From contig NZ_VTTO01000016.1 in the NCBI RefSeq assembly GCF_008364825.1, positions 62,001-126,000 on the forward strand: a stretch of DNA of 64,000 nt, read 5' to 3'. Below are positions 8,501-16,915 of this stretch, one piece after another (position 1 is the first letter of the stretch; each line of letters starts with the position of its first letter). A program made the translations under genes and the position numbers. This DNA comes from Azospirillum sp. B21 (GTDB taxonomy: Bacteria > Pseudomonadota > Alphaproteobacteria > Azospirillales > Azospirillaceae). The notes beneath the pieces are model-generated. The model was not told the origin of the DNA and ran no database searches. It worked only from the letters and a program-made list of their open reading frames with translations.

Positions 8501-10164
8501 AGGGTCGGCTCCTTACCCCCTCTCCCCCCCGGGGAGAGGGTTGGGGTGAGGGGGATGCGCGGCGTGGTGTCGGTGGTGGCGTTGGGGTTTCCGCTGCTTG
8601 TGAAGCCACGCGGTGCGACCCCCTCACCCTGACCCTCTCCCCGGGGGGGAGAGGGAATAAGGCTTGCGGAGATTTTGCGGCGCAGCAGGGCGGACGCGCG
8701 GTAGCGGTCTTCGCCGTAGGTGCGGGCCAGCGCGTCGAGCACGGCCAGCACATGGGGCAGGCCGATGCGGTCGGCCCAGGCCAGCGGACCCGCCGGGTAG
8801 TTCACCCCCTTGATCATCGCGATGTCGATGTCGGCGGCGCTGGCGACGCCTTGCATCGCCGCGTCCGCCGCCTCGTTGGCGAGCATGGCGACGGTGCGCA
8901 TCACCACCAGACCGGGGACGTCGTCGATCACCGACACCGCCTTGCCCAGCGCCTGGAACAGCCCGGCGGCGACGGCGACCGCCTCAAGCGGCGTGCCGTC
9001 GGCGGGGGCCAGCGCCACGCGGGTGGCCTTGGCGTAATCGAGCGCGAGGTCGAACAGCACCAGCGGGGCGATGCCGTTCTCGGCAGCGCGGGCGGTGGCG
9101 GTGCGGCCGTCGGTCAGGGCGAGCGTGACGCCATCCACGACAAGAACGCCGGAGCCGGCGGTCTCCTCGACGGCGATGCCGGCCTCGCGCAGCAGCCCGA
9201 CAAGCGATGCGGCGGGGCCGAGGTCGCCCTGCACCAGCACGCGGTCAGGTTTCGCGGCCGGCTCGGCGCTGCGCGGCACCGGCTTGGCGGCGCCGGGGCT
9301 GTGGTCGTAGAAGCCGTGGCCGGTCTTGCGGCCGAGACGTCCGGCCTCCACCAATTCCTGCTGGATCAGCGAGGGCTGGAAGCGCGGGTCGCCGAAATAG
9401 GCGGCGTGGACCGAGCGGGTGACGGCGAAGTTCACGTCATGGCCGATCAGGTCCATCAGCTCGAACGGCCCCATGCGGAAGCCGCCGGCCTCGCGGGCGA
9501 TGGCGTCGATGGTGGCGGGATCGGCAGCCTGCTCCTGCACCAGCCGCAGCCCCTCGGCGTAGAAGGGGCGGGCGACCCGGTTGACGATGAAGCCGGGGGT
9601 GGAGCGGCAGCGCACCGGGCTCTTGCCCCAGGCCCTCGCCGTGTCGAACAGCGTATCGAGCACCGCCGGATCGGTGGCGAGCCCGCTGACGATCTCCACC
9701 AGCGCCATCAGCGGCGCCGGGTTGAAGAAATGCAGGCCGGCCAGCCGTTCCGGACGCTGCACCCCGGCGCCGATGGCCGTGACCGACAGCGACGAGGTGT
9801 TGGTGGCGAGGATCGCGTCGGCGTCGACGATGCTCTCAAGCTCCGCGAACAGGCGGCGCTTGACGTCGAGGTCCTCGACGATGGCCTCCACCACCAGCCC
9901 GGCGGGGGCAAGGTCGGACAGGCCGTTCACCGCGCGCAGCCGGTCCACGGTGGCGTCGCGCTCCGCCGCCGTCCGCTTGCCCTTCTCCACCAGCGCGGTC
10001 AGCGCCCTGGCGATGGACTCGACGGCGGCTAGCGCAGCGCCGGGGCGGGTATCGACCAGCAGGATCGGGTGGCCGGCCTGCGCCGCGACCTGGGCGATGC
10101 CCTGGCCCATGGCGCCGGCCCCGACCACCGCGACGGTGACGGAGGGATCGAGCGCCGCCATCAC
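8497..10164 (-). CDS. paaH: 3-hydroxyadipyl-CoA dehydrogenase with repeat-derived C-terminal tail
   Basis: NAD-dependent oxidation of 3-hydroxyadipyl-CoA to 3-oxoadipyl-CoA. The protein has 555 residues: an N-terminal Rossmann domain (VAVVGAGAMGQGIAQVAAQ near residue 10), a first 3HCDH C-domain (about 185-285) and a second one (about 405-495). Residues from about 498 onward (Pro/Gly/Arg-rich, for example PSPPRGEGQGEG and LTPTLSPGGRG) are translated from a GC-rich intergenic-type palindromic element. About 58 residues were added in frame and the ATGA overlap with paaI was kept. Start is GTG 10164 (GTGA overlap with paaG) or ATG 10161 (TGATG). Confidence 0.92.
   Translation of the reverse strand: MMAALDPSVTVAVVGAGAMGQGIAQVAAQAGHPILLVDTRPGAALAAVESIARALTALVEKGKRTAAERDATVDRLRAVNGLSDLAPAGLVVEAIVEDLDVKRRLFAELESIVDADAILATNTSSLSVTAIGAGVQRPERLAGLHFFNPAPLMALVEIVSGLATDPAVLDTLFDTARAWGKSPVRCRSTPGFIVNRVARPFYAEGLRLVQEQAADPATIDAIAREAGGFRMGPFELMDLIGHDVNFAVTRSVHAAYFGDPRFQPSLIQQELVEAGRLGRKTGHGFYDHSPGAAKPVPRSAEPAAKPDRVLVQGDLGPAASLVGLLREAGIAVEETAGSGVLVVDGVTLALTDGRTATARAAENGIAPLVLFDLALDYAKATRVALAPADGTPLEAVAVAAGLFQALGKAVSVIDDVPGLVVMRTVAMLANEAADAAMQGVASAADIDIAMIKGVNYPAGPLAWADRIGLPHVLAVLDALARTYGEDRYRASALLRRKISASLIPSPPRGEGQGEGVAPRGFTSSGNPNATTDTTPRIPLTPTLSPGGRGGKEPTL
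8515..8655. repeat. Palindromic repeat inside the 3' end of paaH
   Basis: Two inverted CCCTCTCCCC/GGGGAGAGGG hairpin units (8515-8553 and about 8614-8655) with TTGGGGTGAGGGGG and CCCCCTCACCCTGA as mirrored arms, separated by about 60 bases. The same composite layout occurs at 58808-58949. Here it lies within a coding sequence and is read through in frame. Confidence 0.85.
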
Positions 10165-10970
10165 CGCCCCTCGAACTTCGGCGCGCGCTTCTCGACGAAG
10201 GCGGCGACGCCCTCGCGATAGTCATGCGTGCGTCCGGCCTCGCGCTGGAGATCGCGTTCCAGGTCGAGCTGGGTGTCGAGATCGTTGGCGGAGGAGGCGT
10301 TGAGCGCCTGCTTGATGAGGGCCAGACCGCGCGTCGGCTGGGTGGCGAGCTGGCGGGCGAGCGAGCCGGCCTCCGCCATCAGCTTGTCGTCGTCCACCGC
10401 CTTCCAGATCATGCCCCAGGCCTCCGCCTGCTCGGCCGAGACCTTGTCGCCCAGCATGGCGAGGCCCATGGCGCGGGCATGGCCGACCAGACGCGGCAGG
10501 GTCCAGGTGCCGCCGCTGTCGGGGATCAGCCCGATCTTGCAGAAGGCCTGGATGAAGCTGGCCGAGCGCGCCGCGAGAACGATGTCGCAGGCCAGCGCGA
10601 TGTTGGCGCCCGCCCCGGCGGCGACGCCGTTCACCGCGCAGACCACCGGCATCGGCAGGGCGCGCAAGGACCGGACCAGCGGGTTGTAGTTGGTCTCGAT
10701 CGACACGCCGAGGTCCGGACCCTGGGCGCCCGGCGCGACGGCGCGGTCGGACAAATCCTGCCCGGCGCAGAAGCCGCGGCCGGCGCCGGTCAGCAGCAGG
10801 CAGCGCACGGCCTTGTCGTCGCGCACCTCGCCGACGGCCTCGCGCAGCTCCTCATGCATCGCCGCGGTGAAGCTGTTCAGCCGGTCGGGCCGGTTCAGCG
10901 TGATGGTGGCGACGCCGTCGGCGATGTCGAGGAGGATGGTCTTGTCGGTGGTCCCCATAGTCTCGTTCAT
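10161..10970 (-). CDS. paaG: 1,2-epoxyphenylacetyl-CoA isomerase
   Basis: Crotonase-fold enzyme that isomerises ring-1,2-epoxyphenylacetyl-CoA to the seven-membered oxepin-CoA, and in E. coli also moves the double bond later in the pathway. The 269-residue protein shows TLNRPDRLNSFTAAMHEEL near residue 22, the oxyanion-hole region GAGRGFCAGQDLSDR near residue 63, and GAGANIALACDIVLAA near residue 115. ATG 10970 overlaps the paaN stop as ATGA, and its own TGA overlaps the paaH start. This continuous overlap supports one polycistronic message. Confidence 0.94.
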   Translation of the reverse strand: MNETMGTTDKTILLDIADGVATITLNRPDRLNSFTAAMHEELREAVGEVRDDKAVRCLLLTGAGRGFCAGQDLSDRAVAPGAQGPDLGVSIETNYNPLVRSLRALPMPVVCAVNGVAAGAGANIALACDIVLAARSASFIQAFCKIGLIPDSGGTWTLPRLVGHARAMGLAMLGDKVSAEQAEAWGMIWKAVDDDKLMAEAGSLARQLATQPTRGLALIKQALNASSANDLDTQLDLERDLQREAGRTHDYREGVAAFVEKRAPKFEGR

Positions 10971-12646
10971 TGGGCGGCCTCCAGAACCGGGACGCGGCTC
11001 TGCACCACGCGGAAGCGGTTGGCGACGAAGGCGAGGTCGCACAGCGCGGCATTGGCCGCCGGGTTGGCGCCGGTGCCGTGGAAGTCGCTGAAGGCCGCCG
11101 ACTGGTTGACGAAGACGCCGCCGGTCAGGTTGACCGACAGGGCGACGCCGGCCTCGACGAACAGGTCGGTCGCCTGCTCGATCAGCTGCGGGTCGGTGCT
11201 GTAGAGGCCGGTGGTCAGCGCGCCCTTGGTGCGGGTCAGGCGGGCCGCGCGCTCCAGGCTGTCGGCGGTGCTGTCGGTCTTCACGATGATGGAGATCGGG
11301 CCGAACAGCTCATGGCCGTACTTGTCCTCGTCGGCCGCATCCATGGTCAGGATCAGCGGGGTGCGGATGCGGGCGTCGGGGAATTTCGGATGGGTGATGG
11401 CGCGCGACGGCAGCACGACGGTGCCGAGCTTCGCCGCCTCGTCGATGCGGGCCAGCGTGGCGTCGGACTGGATGGCGCCCAGCACCTCCACTGCGCGCTC
11501 CGGGTCCGACAGGAACTTGTCGACGCCGCCGGCGAGCGCCGAGACGACCTGATCGAAGCTCATGCGGTCCGGGCCGGCCTGGATGCCGTCCTTGGGCACG
11601 AAGATGACCTGGGTCGTCGTGCACATCTGGCCGGAATAGAGGCTGAGCGTGAAGGCGAGGTTGCGCACCATGCCCTTGGGGTCGTCGGTGCCGTCGATGA
11701 CCACCGTGTTGACGCCGGCCTTCTCGGTGTAGACCTGGGCCTGGCGGGCGTTCTGCTCCAGCCAGTCGCCGAAGCCGGTCGAGCCGGTGTAGTCGATCAC
11801 CGCCACTTCCGGCCGCAGGGCCAGATCCTTGGCGACGGTGTCGCCGATGGCCAGCGTGACGAGGTTGGGATCCAGCCCGCACTCCGCCAGCACTTCGCGG
11901 GCGATCTTCACGGTGATGGCGAGCGGCAGGATGGCGGTGGGGCCGGGCTTCACGATCACCGCGTTGCCGGTGACGAGGCTGGCGAACAGGCCGGGATAGC
12001 CGTTCCAGGTCGGGAAGGTGGCGCAGCCGATGACCAGCCCGACGCCGCGGCCGACCACCTCGAAACGCTTGTCCATCACCAGCGGCGGGTTCTTGCCCTG
12101 CGGCTTCTCCCAGCGGGCGGCCGGGGTCTGGTCGGTCATCGCCTTCCAGCCATAGGCGACGGCCTCCAGCCCGCGGTCCTGGGCGTGCGGGGCGCCGGCC
12201 TGGAAGGCCATCATGAAGGCCTGACCGGTGGTGTGCATCACCGCATTGGCAATCTCGAAGCTGCGGGCGTTCAGCCGCTTCAGGATTTCCAGGCAGACGC
12301 CGGCCCGGCCGTTCGGCCCCGCCTTGCGCCAGCCCGGCATCGCCGCCTTGGCCGCCTTCACCAGCGCATCGACGTCCGACACCGGATAGGTGATGCCGAG
12401 GTCGAAGCCGAAGGGCGAGCGCTCGCCACCCACCGTGCCGGTGACTCCCGGCTGGTCCAGTTCGAAGGGCTTGTCGCGGTAAGCTGCGAAGGCCGCCTCG
12501 CCATCGGCCGCCGCCGTCTCGCCATAGGCGCGCGGGCTCGGCATTTCGGGGAAGGCCGACCAGTAGGCGCGGCTGCGGCAGGCCTCGACGGCCTTCTGCA
12601 GCGTCGCCTCGTGCGTCTCGAACAGGCTCTGCGGGGTGGTGGTCAT
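10967..12646 (-). CDS. paaN: Phenylacetate pathway aldehyde dehydrogenase PaaN (no hydratase domain)
   Basis: Aldehyde dehydrogenase of the PaaN-2 type, 559 residues. In E. coli the corresponding PaaZ (about 680 residues) fuses this domain to an R-specific hydratase that opens the oxepin-CoA ring. Here only the dehydrogenase domain is present, which would oxidise 3-oxo-5,6-dehydrosuberyl-CoA semialdehyde. Visible motifs are GVGLVIGCATFPTWNGYPGL near residue 200, VIVKPGPTAI, and the nucleophile Cys in YSGQMCTTTQ near residue 345. No MaoC-like hydratase gene occurs in the operon, so ring hydrolysis must be done by a protein encoded elsewhere or be provided differently. The start has AAGGAAA upstream. 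Confidence 0.93.
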   Translation of the reverse strand: MTTTPQSLFETHEATLQKAVEACRSRAYWSAFPEMPSPRAYGETAAADGEAAFAAYRDKPFELDQPGVTGTVGGERSPFGFDLGITYPVSDVDALVKAAKAAMPGWRKAGPNGRAGVCLEILKRLNARSFEIANAVMHTTGQAFMMAFQAGAPHAQDRGLEAVAYGWKAMTDQTPAARWEKPQGKNPPLVMDKRFEVVGRGVGLVIGCATFPTWNGYPGLFASLVTGNAVIVKPGPTAILPLAITVKIAREVLAECGLDPNLVTLAIGDTVAKDLALRPEVAVIDYTGSTGFGDWLEQNARQAQVYTEKAGVNTVVIDGTDDPKGMVRNLAFTLSLYSGQMCTTTQVIFVPKDGIQAGPDRMSFDQVVSALAGGVDKFLSDPERAVEVLGAIQSDATLARIDEAAKLGTVVLPSRAITHPKFPDARIRTPLILTMDAADEDKYGHELFGPISIIVKTDSTADSLERAARLTRTKGALTTGLYSTDPQLIEQATDLFVEAGVALSVNLTGGVFVNQSAAFSDFHGTGANPAANAALCDLAFVANRFRVVQSRVPVLEAAQ

Positions 12647-12674
12647 GGCGGGGCGTTTCCTTATTGTCGTTGGA

Positions 12675-13754
12675 TCAGGCGGCGTCGAAATCGATGACGA
12701 CCCGTTCGGTCAGCGGGCGCGACTGGCAGGTCAGGACATAGCCGGCTTCGACTTCCCACGGTTCCAGGGAGTAGTTCTCGGCCATCTCCACCTTGCCTTC
12801 GCGCACCTTGGCGCGGCAGGTGCAGCAGACGCCGGACTTGCAGGAATAGGGCAGGTCGGCGCCATGCCGGTGCGCGGCGTCGAGGATGCTCTCGCCGTCG
12901 TAGGGCAGCGTGAATTCCTTGCGCTTGCCGTCCTGGAGGATGGCGATGGTCGCGGCATCGGTGGGGGTGTCGGTCGCCACCTTCCTGACTGCGGGCCGCG
13001 CGGAAGTCGTGGTGCCGAACAGTTCGACATGGATGTTGGCAGGCGGAGTGCCGCAGGCGGCCAGCGTATCGCGCACCTCCTCCACCATCGGCTGCGGGCC
13101 GCAGAGGAAAGCGGCGTCGATGTCCTCCGCCTTGAGCGGACCGGCGCACAGTTCGCGGACCAGACCGGCGCCGATGCGACCGCCCAGCAGCCCGGCCTCT
13201 TCCGGTTCGCGGCTCAGCACATGGTGGATCACCAGCCGGCCGATGTAGCGGTTCTTCAGGTCCTCCAGCTCTTCCCTGAAGATGATGGAGGTGACGGTGC
13301 GGTTGCCGTAGACCAGCACGAAGCGGCTCTTCGGCTCCTGCGCCAGCACGGTCTTCAGGATCGACATCACCGGGGTGATGCCGCTGCCGGCGGCGAAGGC
13401 GACGTAGGTGCGCGCCGCAGTGGGGTCGATGGGGGTGTGGAAGCGCCCCATCGGCGTCATCACCTCCAGCACGGCGCCCGGCGCCAGCGACTGGTTGGCG
13501 TGGGTGGAGAACAGGCCGCCGTCGACCTTCTTGACCGCCACACGCAGTTCGCCCTCGCCCACGCCGGAGCAGATGGAGTAGGAGCGCCGCACCTCCTCGT
13601 CCCCTATATGGGTCTTGAGGGTCAGGTATTGGCCCTGGACGAAGCGGAAGCGATCGGCGAGATCGGCCGGCACGTCGAAGGCGATCGACACGGTGTCCGC
13701 GGTCTCCCGCCGGCACTCGCGGATGGTCAGCGGGTGGAAGCTGGGGGTGGTCAT
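12675..13754 (-). CDS. paaE: Phenylacetyl-CoA epoxidase, NADPH reductase subunit
   Basis: Electron-transfer subunit of the PaaABCE epoxidase, passing electrons from NADPH to the di-iron centre of PaaA. The 359-residue protein contains an FAD-binding ferredoxin reductase module (RRSYSICSG near residue 60; GSGITPVMSILK near residue 122) and a C-terminal plant-type [2Fe-2S] ferredoxin domain. The cluster cysteines are in CKSGVCCTCRAKV plus LTCQSRP. It is separated from paaD by a palindromic repeat of about 160 bp, the only large gap in the operon. Confidence 0.95.
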   Translation of the reverse strand: MTTPSFHPLTIRECRRETADTVSIAFDVPADLADRFRFVQGQYLTLKTHIGDEEVRRSYSICSGVGEGELRVAVKKVDGGLFSTHANQSLAPGAVLEVMTPMGRFHTPIDPTAARTYVAFAAGSGITPVMSILKTVLAQEPKSRFVLVYGNRTVTSIIFREELEDLKNRYIGRLVIHHVLSREPEEAGLLGGRIGAGLVRELCAGPLKAEDIDAAFLCGPQPMVEEVRDTLAACGTPPANIHVELFGTTTSARPAVRKVATDTPTDAATIAILQDGKRKEFTLPYDGESILDAAHRHGADLPYSCKSGVCCTCRAKVREGKVEMAENYSLEPWEVEAGYVLTCQSRPLTERVVIDFDAA

Positions 13755-13796
13755 GGGGTGGTCCTCGGTCGGGCCGGTGGAGTGGTCGTCGCACTT

Positions 13797-13958
13797 GCCC
13801 CCACCCCAACCCTCCCCCGCTCTCGGCGGACCAAGGGTCCGCCTGTCGCGTCAGCACAAAGCGGAGCTTTGTGCGAGAGCTGGGCGGGGGAGGGGGTTAA
13901 GTGCAAGGGCGGCGGAGTTCCCTCCCCTGCGAAGCGGGGGAGGGTTAGGGTGGGGGCA
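13797..13958. repeat. Long-form palindromic repeat between paaD and paaE
   Basis: Element bounded by CCCCCACCCCAACCCTCCCCC and its mirrored form GGGAGGGTTAGGGTGGGGGC. Inside are two extra hairpins: GGCGGACC/GGTCCGCC and GCACAAAG/CTTTGTGC, joined by TGTCGCGTCAG. The same inner pattern occurs in the element at 36291-36460, in opposite orientation. Lying between two genes of one operon, it may influence message stability or relative expression. Confidence 0.8.
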
Positions 13959-13977
13959 TCGCGGCCGGCGCTTCCAC

Positions 13978-14499
13978 TCAATGGCATTTGAACACGTCGA
14001 ACGGTTCGAGGCAGGCGTTGCAGGCGTGCAGCGCCTTGCAGGCGGTGGAGCCGAAGCGGCTGATCTGGCGGGTGTCCGTAGAGCCGCAGCGCGGGCAGGC
14101 GATCACCTCGTCCGGTGCGGTCAGCGACCGCTTGCCGGAGTGCGGCGGCGGGACGATGCCGACCTCGGCGAGCTTTTCCCGGCCGGTGTCGCTGATCCAG
14201 TCGGTCGTCCAGGGCGGGGCGATCACCACCGAGACGCGGGCGTCGAGCCCGGCACGGGCCAGCGCGGTTTCCGCTTCCAGAACGATGACGCCGGTCGCCG
14301 GGCAGCCGGAATAGGTCGGCGTCAACGCCACCGCCAGCCGCCCGTCCGCATCCGCCGACACGGCGCGGACGATGCCGAGATCGACGATGCTCAGCACCGG
14401 GATCTCCGGATCCATCACCCCGGCCAGCGCGTCCCAGGCGGCCTTCACGACCGCATCGGCGCCCGGTTCCGGTCCCCAGCAGCCCGCTGCATCCGGCAT
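13978..14499 (-). CDS. paaD: PaaD, MIP18-type maturation protein of the epoxidase
   Basis: Protein of 173 residues needed for assembly of the phenylacetyl-CoA epoxidase, probably in iron-sulfur or di-iron centre maturation; it belongs to the MIP18/SufT (DUF59) family. The DUF59 part shows VMDPEIPVLSIVDLGIVR near residue 29 and PTYSGCPATGVI near residue 60. A C-terminal zinc-ribbon-like tail has two CxxC pairs (CPRCG, CNACL) and a final Cys near the end. The ATG at 14499 is chosen because GTGAGG sits just upstream, inside the paaC 3' end; only 7 bases separate the two genes. Confidence 0.93.
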   Translation of the reverse strand: MPDAAGCWGPEPGADAVVKAAWDALAGVMDPEIPVLSIVDLGIVRAVSADADGRLAVALTPTYSGCPATGVIVLEAETALARAGLDARVSVVIAPPWTTDWISDTGREKLAEVGIVPPPHSGKRSLTAPDEVIACPRCGSTDTRQISRFGSTACKALHACNACLEPFDVFKCH

Positions 14500-14506
14500 C
14501 TCGGCC

Positions 14507-15271
14507 TCACCACGTCGCGTCGGGGTAGGCGCGCGGCAGGAACTGCATCTCGGCCAGCAGATAGCCCAGATGCTCGCTGTGCTCGCCACGGCGGCCGCCC
14601 TTCTGCATCCAGCCGTCGGCCGGGCGGTCGAGGGTGGCGTCCTCCAGCACCGCTTCGACGCGGGCGGTCCAGGCGGCCTTCAGGTCGGCCGGGTCGGGGA
14701 CGATGCCGGCGGCGACCAGCGCCTGTTCGGCCTCGTCGCGCTCGAACATCTCGCCGGTGTAGGGCCAGAGCCGGCCGAGCGCGTCGGCGACCTTGGCGTG
14801 GCTGACATCGGTGCCGTCGCCCAGCCGCACCAGCCAGTCGCCGCTGTGCCGGACATGGTAGCGCACCTCCTTCACCGCCTTGGCGGCGATGCCGGCGAGC
14901 GTGGTGTCGGTCGAGGCGCAGAGCCGCTCATACAGCTCCACCGCCCAGGCATCGTGCAGGAACTGGCGGACGATGGTGTGGCCGAAGTCGCGGTTCGGCT
15001 GCTCGACCAGCAGGTGGTTGCGGTAGTCGAAGACGTCGCGCCGGTAGGCGAGGCGGTCTTCGTCGCGGCCCTTGCCCTCCAACTCGCCGGCATAGGTCAG
15101 CAGCATGCGGGCATGGCCGACGAGGTCGAGCGCGACGTTGGTCAGCGCGATGTCCTCTTCCAGCTCCGGCGCATGGCCGCACCATTCCGACAGCCGGTGG
15201 CCCAGCACCAGCGAGGTGTCGCCCAGCCGCAGCGTGTAGCCGAACAGGGCCTCTTTGAGATCCGTGCTCAT
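14507..15271 (-). CDS. paaC: Phenylacetyl-CoA epoxidase structural subunit PaaC
   Basis: Non-catalytic ferritin-like partner of PaaA in the PaaABCE complex; it stabilises the catalytic subunit. The 254-residue protein matches the family length and shows LGDTSLVLGHRLSEWCGHAP near residue 16, EEDIALTNVALDLVGHAR near residue 38 and KEVRYHVRHSGDWLVRLGDG near residue 132. Its ATG shares one base with the TGA of paaB (TGATG). Confidence 0.95.
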   Translation of the reverse strand: MSTDLKEALFGYTLRLGDTSLVLGHRLSEWCGHAPELEEDIALTNVALDLVGHARMLLTYAGELEGKGRDEDRLAYRRDVFDYRNHLLVEQPNRDFGHTIVRQFLHDAWAVELYERLCASTDTTLAGIAAKAVKEVRYHVRHSGDWLVRLGDGTDVSHAKVADALGRLWPYTGEMFERDEAEQALVAAGIVPDPADLKAAWTARVEAVLEDATLDRPADGWMQKGGRRGEHSEHLGYLLAEMQFLPRAYPDATW

Positions 15272-15558
15272 CAGATGTTCTTCACGTCTGCTGGGATGTC
15301 GTAGAAGGTCGGGTGGCGGTAGACCTTGTCATCGGCCGGATCAAACAGGCTGGCCTTCTCCGACGGGTCCGACGCCACGATGCTGGAGGCCGGAACCGCC
15401 CAGATGCTGACGCCCTCGCCGCGGCGGGTGTAGACGTCGCGGGCATTGTCCAGCGCCATGCGGGCGTCGGCGGCGTGCAGGCTGCCGACATGCTTGTGCG
15501 ACAACCCGTTCTTCGGCCGGATGAAGATCTCGAACAGCGGCCAGTCTTTACGGTCCAT
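15271..15558 (-). CDS. paaB: Phenylacetyl-CoA epoxidase subunit PaaB
   Basis: Small subunit of 95 residues that bridges PaaA-PaaC heterodimers and helps dock the reductase. It begins MDRKDWPLFEIFIRPKNGL and contains HVGSLHAADARMALDNARDV, both typical. The longer in-frame upstream sequence is the antisense-free shadow of paaA, so the start at 15558 is clear. It lies 26 bases after paaA. Confidence 0.95.
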   Translation of the reverse strand: MDRKDWPLFEIFIRPKNGLSHKHVGSLHAADARMALDNARDVYTRRGEGVSIWAVPASSIVASDPSEKASLFDPADDKVYRHPTFYDIPADVKNI

Positions 15559-15584
15559 CGTTTCGTCCCCTCGGAATTCTTTGG

Positions 15585-16604
15585 TCAGCCGGCCTTCTTC
15601 AGGGCGCGCTGCTTGCGTTTGGCGGCGTGGGCGGTGGCGGCCTCGCGCACCCAGGCGCCGTCGTCCCACGCCTTGCGGCGGGCCTCGATGCGCTCGCGGT
15701 TGCAGGGGCCGTTGCCCTTCAGGATCTCGTTGAACTCGGTCCAGTCGATGGCGCCGAATTCGTAATGGCCGGTCTCGGCGTTGAAGCGCAGTTCCGGATC
15801 CGGGATGGTCAGCCCCAGGAATTCCGCCTGCGGCACGGTGGCGTCGACGAAGCGCTGGCGCAGCTCGTCGTTGGAGAAGCGCTTGATCTTCCAGGCCATG
15901 TTCTGGGCGGAGTGGGCGGACTGGTCGTCCGACGGGCCGAACATCATCAGCGACGGCCACCACCAGCGGTTCAGAGCGTCCTGCGCCATCCGCTTCTGCT
16001 CCGGCGTGCCCTGTGCCAGCGCCAGCATCAGCTCGTAACCCTGGCGCTGGTGGAAGCTCTCCTCCCGGCAGATGCGGACCATGGCGCGGGCATACGGCCC
16101 GTAGGAGCAGCGGCAAAGCGGCACCTGATTCATGATCGCCGCACCGTCGACCAGCCAGCCGATGGCGCCGATGTCGGCCCAGGTCGGGGTCGGGTAGTTG
16201 AAAATGCTGGAATATTTGGCCTTGCCCGACAGCAGCTGGCCGACCAGCTCGTCGCGCGACACGCCCAGAGTTTCAGCGGCGCTGTAGAGGTAGAGGCCGT
16301 GACCGCCCTCGTCCTGCACCTTGGCCAGCAGGGCCACCTTGCGGCGCAGGGTCGGCGCGCGGGTGATCCAATTCCCTTCCGGCAACATGCCGACGATTTC
16401 CGAATGGGCGTGCTGCGAGATCTGGCGGACCAGCGTGCGGCGGTAGCCCTCCGGCATCCAGTCACGCGGTTCGATCTTCTCTTCGGCGTCGACGCGCTCC
16501 TGGAAGCGGCCCTGGAGAGCGGCGTCCTGTTCCGTCACCAGCCGGGGAGACGGTTGAGCGCCCTGCTCGGTCTTGGCATCCAAACCTTGCGTGTACATCG
16601 GCAT
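15585..16604 (-). CDS. paaA: Phenylacetyl-CoA 1,2-epoxidase catalytic subunit
   Basis: Catalytic di-iron monooxygenase subunit that converts phenylacetyl-CoA to the ring-1,2-epoxide using O2 and electrons from PaaE. The 339-residue protein has the ferritin-like metal motifs: DEGGHGLYLYSAAETLG near residue 98 and CREESFHQRQGYELMLAL near residue 175. It is the first gene of the paa operon. ATG 16604 or ATG 16598 may be used; CGGGG is better spaced for the latter. A promoter and an FNR-type box lie just upstream. Confidence 0.96.
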   Translation of the reverse strand: MPMYTQGLDAKTEQGAQPSPRLVTEQDAALQGRFQERVDAEEKIEPRDWMPEGYRRTLVRQISQHAHSEIVGMLPEGNWITRAPTLRRKVALLAKVQDEGGHGLYLYSAAETLGVSRDELVGQLLSGKAKYSSIFNYPTPTWADIGAIGWLVDGAAIMNQVPLCRCSYGPYARAMVRICREESFHQRQGYELMLALAQGTPEQKRMAQDALNRWWWPSLMMFGPSDDQSAHSAQNMAWKIKRFSNDELRQRFVDATVPQAEFLGLTIPDPELRFNAETGHYEFGAIDWTEFNEILKGNGPCNRERIEARRKAWDDGAWVREAATAHAAKRKQRALKKAG

Positions 16605-16646
16605 CCCCGAGATGGATTGCGCGTCCAGCGAACAATTTCTCAGGGA

Positions 16647-16675
16647 AAAATATGATACAGATCAACGACTGTAAA
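16647..16675 (-). promoter_or_regulatory. paa operon promoter
   Basis: On the minus strand TTTACA (16675-16670), a 17-base spacer, then TATTTT (16652-16647). The -35 matches 5 of 6 sigma-70 positions and the -10 matches 4 of 6. Transcription would start near 16640, giving a leader of about 36 bases before paaA. Confidence 0.55.
16652..16665. promoter_or_regulatory. FNR/FixK-type box in the paaA promoter spacer
   Basis: Reads TTGATCTGTATCAT on the minus strand, matching 9 of the 10 defined bases of the FNR/FixK consensus TTGAT-N4-ATCAA. It fills the spacer between the proposed -35 and -10, a position that normally means repression. The pathway needs O2, so shut-off by an anaerobically active Fnr-type protein would make sense. 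Confidence 0.6.
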
Positions 16676-16915
16676 GCGGAATTATGTGTCGCTTTCCGGG
16701 TGGGGTGGTGGGAGTGGGTAAAAGCGTTTTTTGTCAGATATTTAAGTTGGTGATCGGAGGTGCGGCCTAGGCGGCACACTGCTGGGAAATGGCGCGCAGA
16801 GGCTCACGCCGATACACGGACGGTATGGTTTGTCGGACTTTGTGCGATGCAGGAAAGGCAGGCTGAAGGGGGAGATGCGCTGCCTCAGGTATAACTGACT
16901 ATGGCTCTGGAATAT

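Noticed and set aside
8515..8655. Possible CRISPR or insertion sequence at repeated CCCTCTCCCC blocks
   Set aside because: Units are inverted, not regularly spaced, no spacers, no transposase and no target duplication seen. They are palindromic intergenic repeats.
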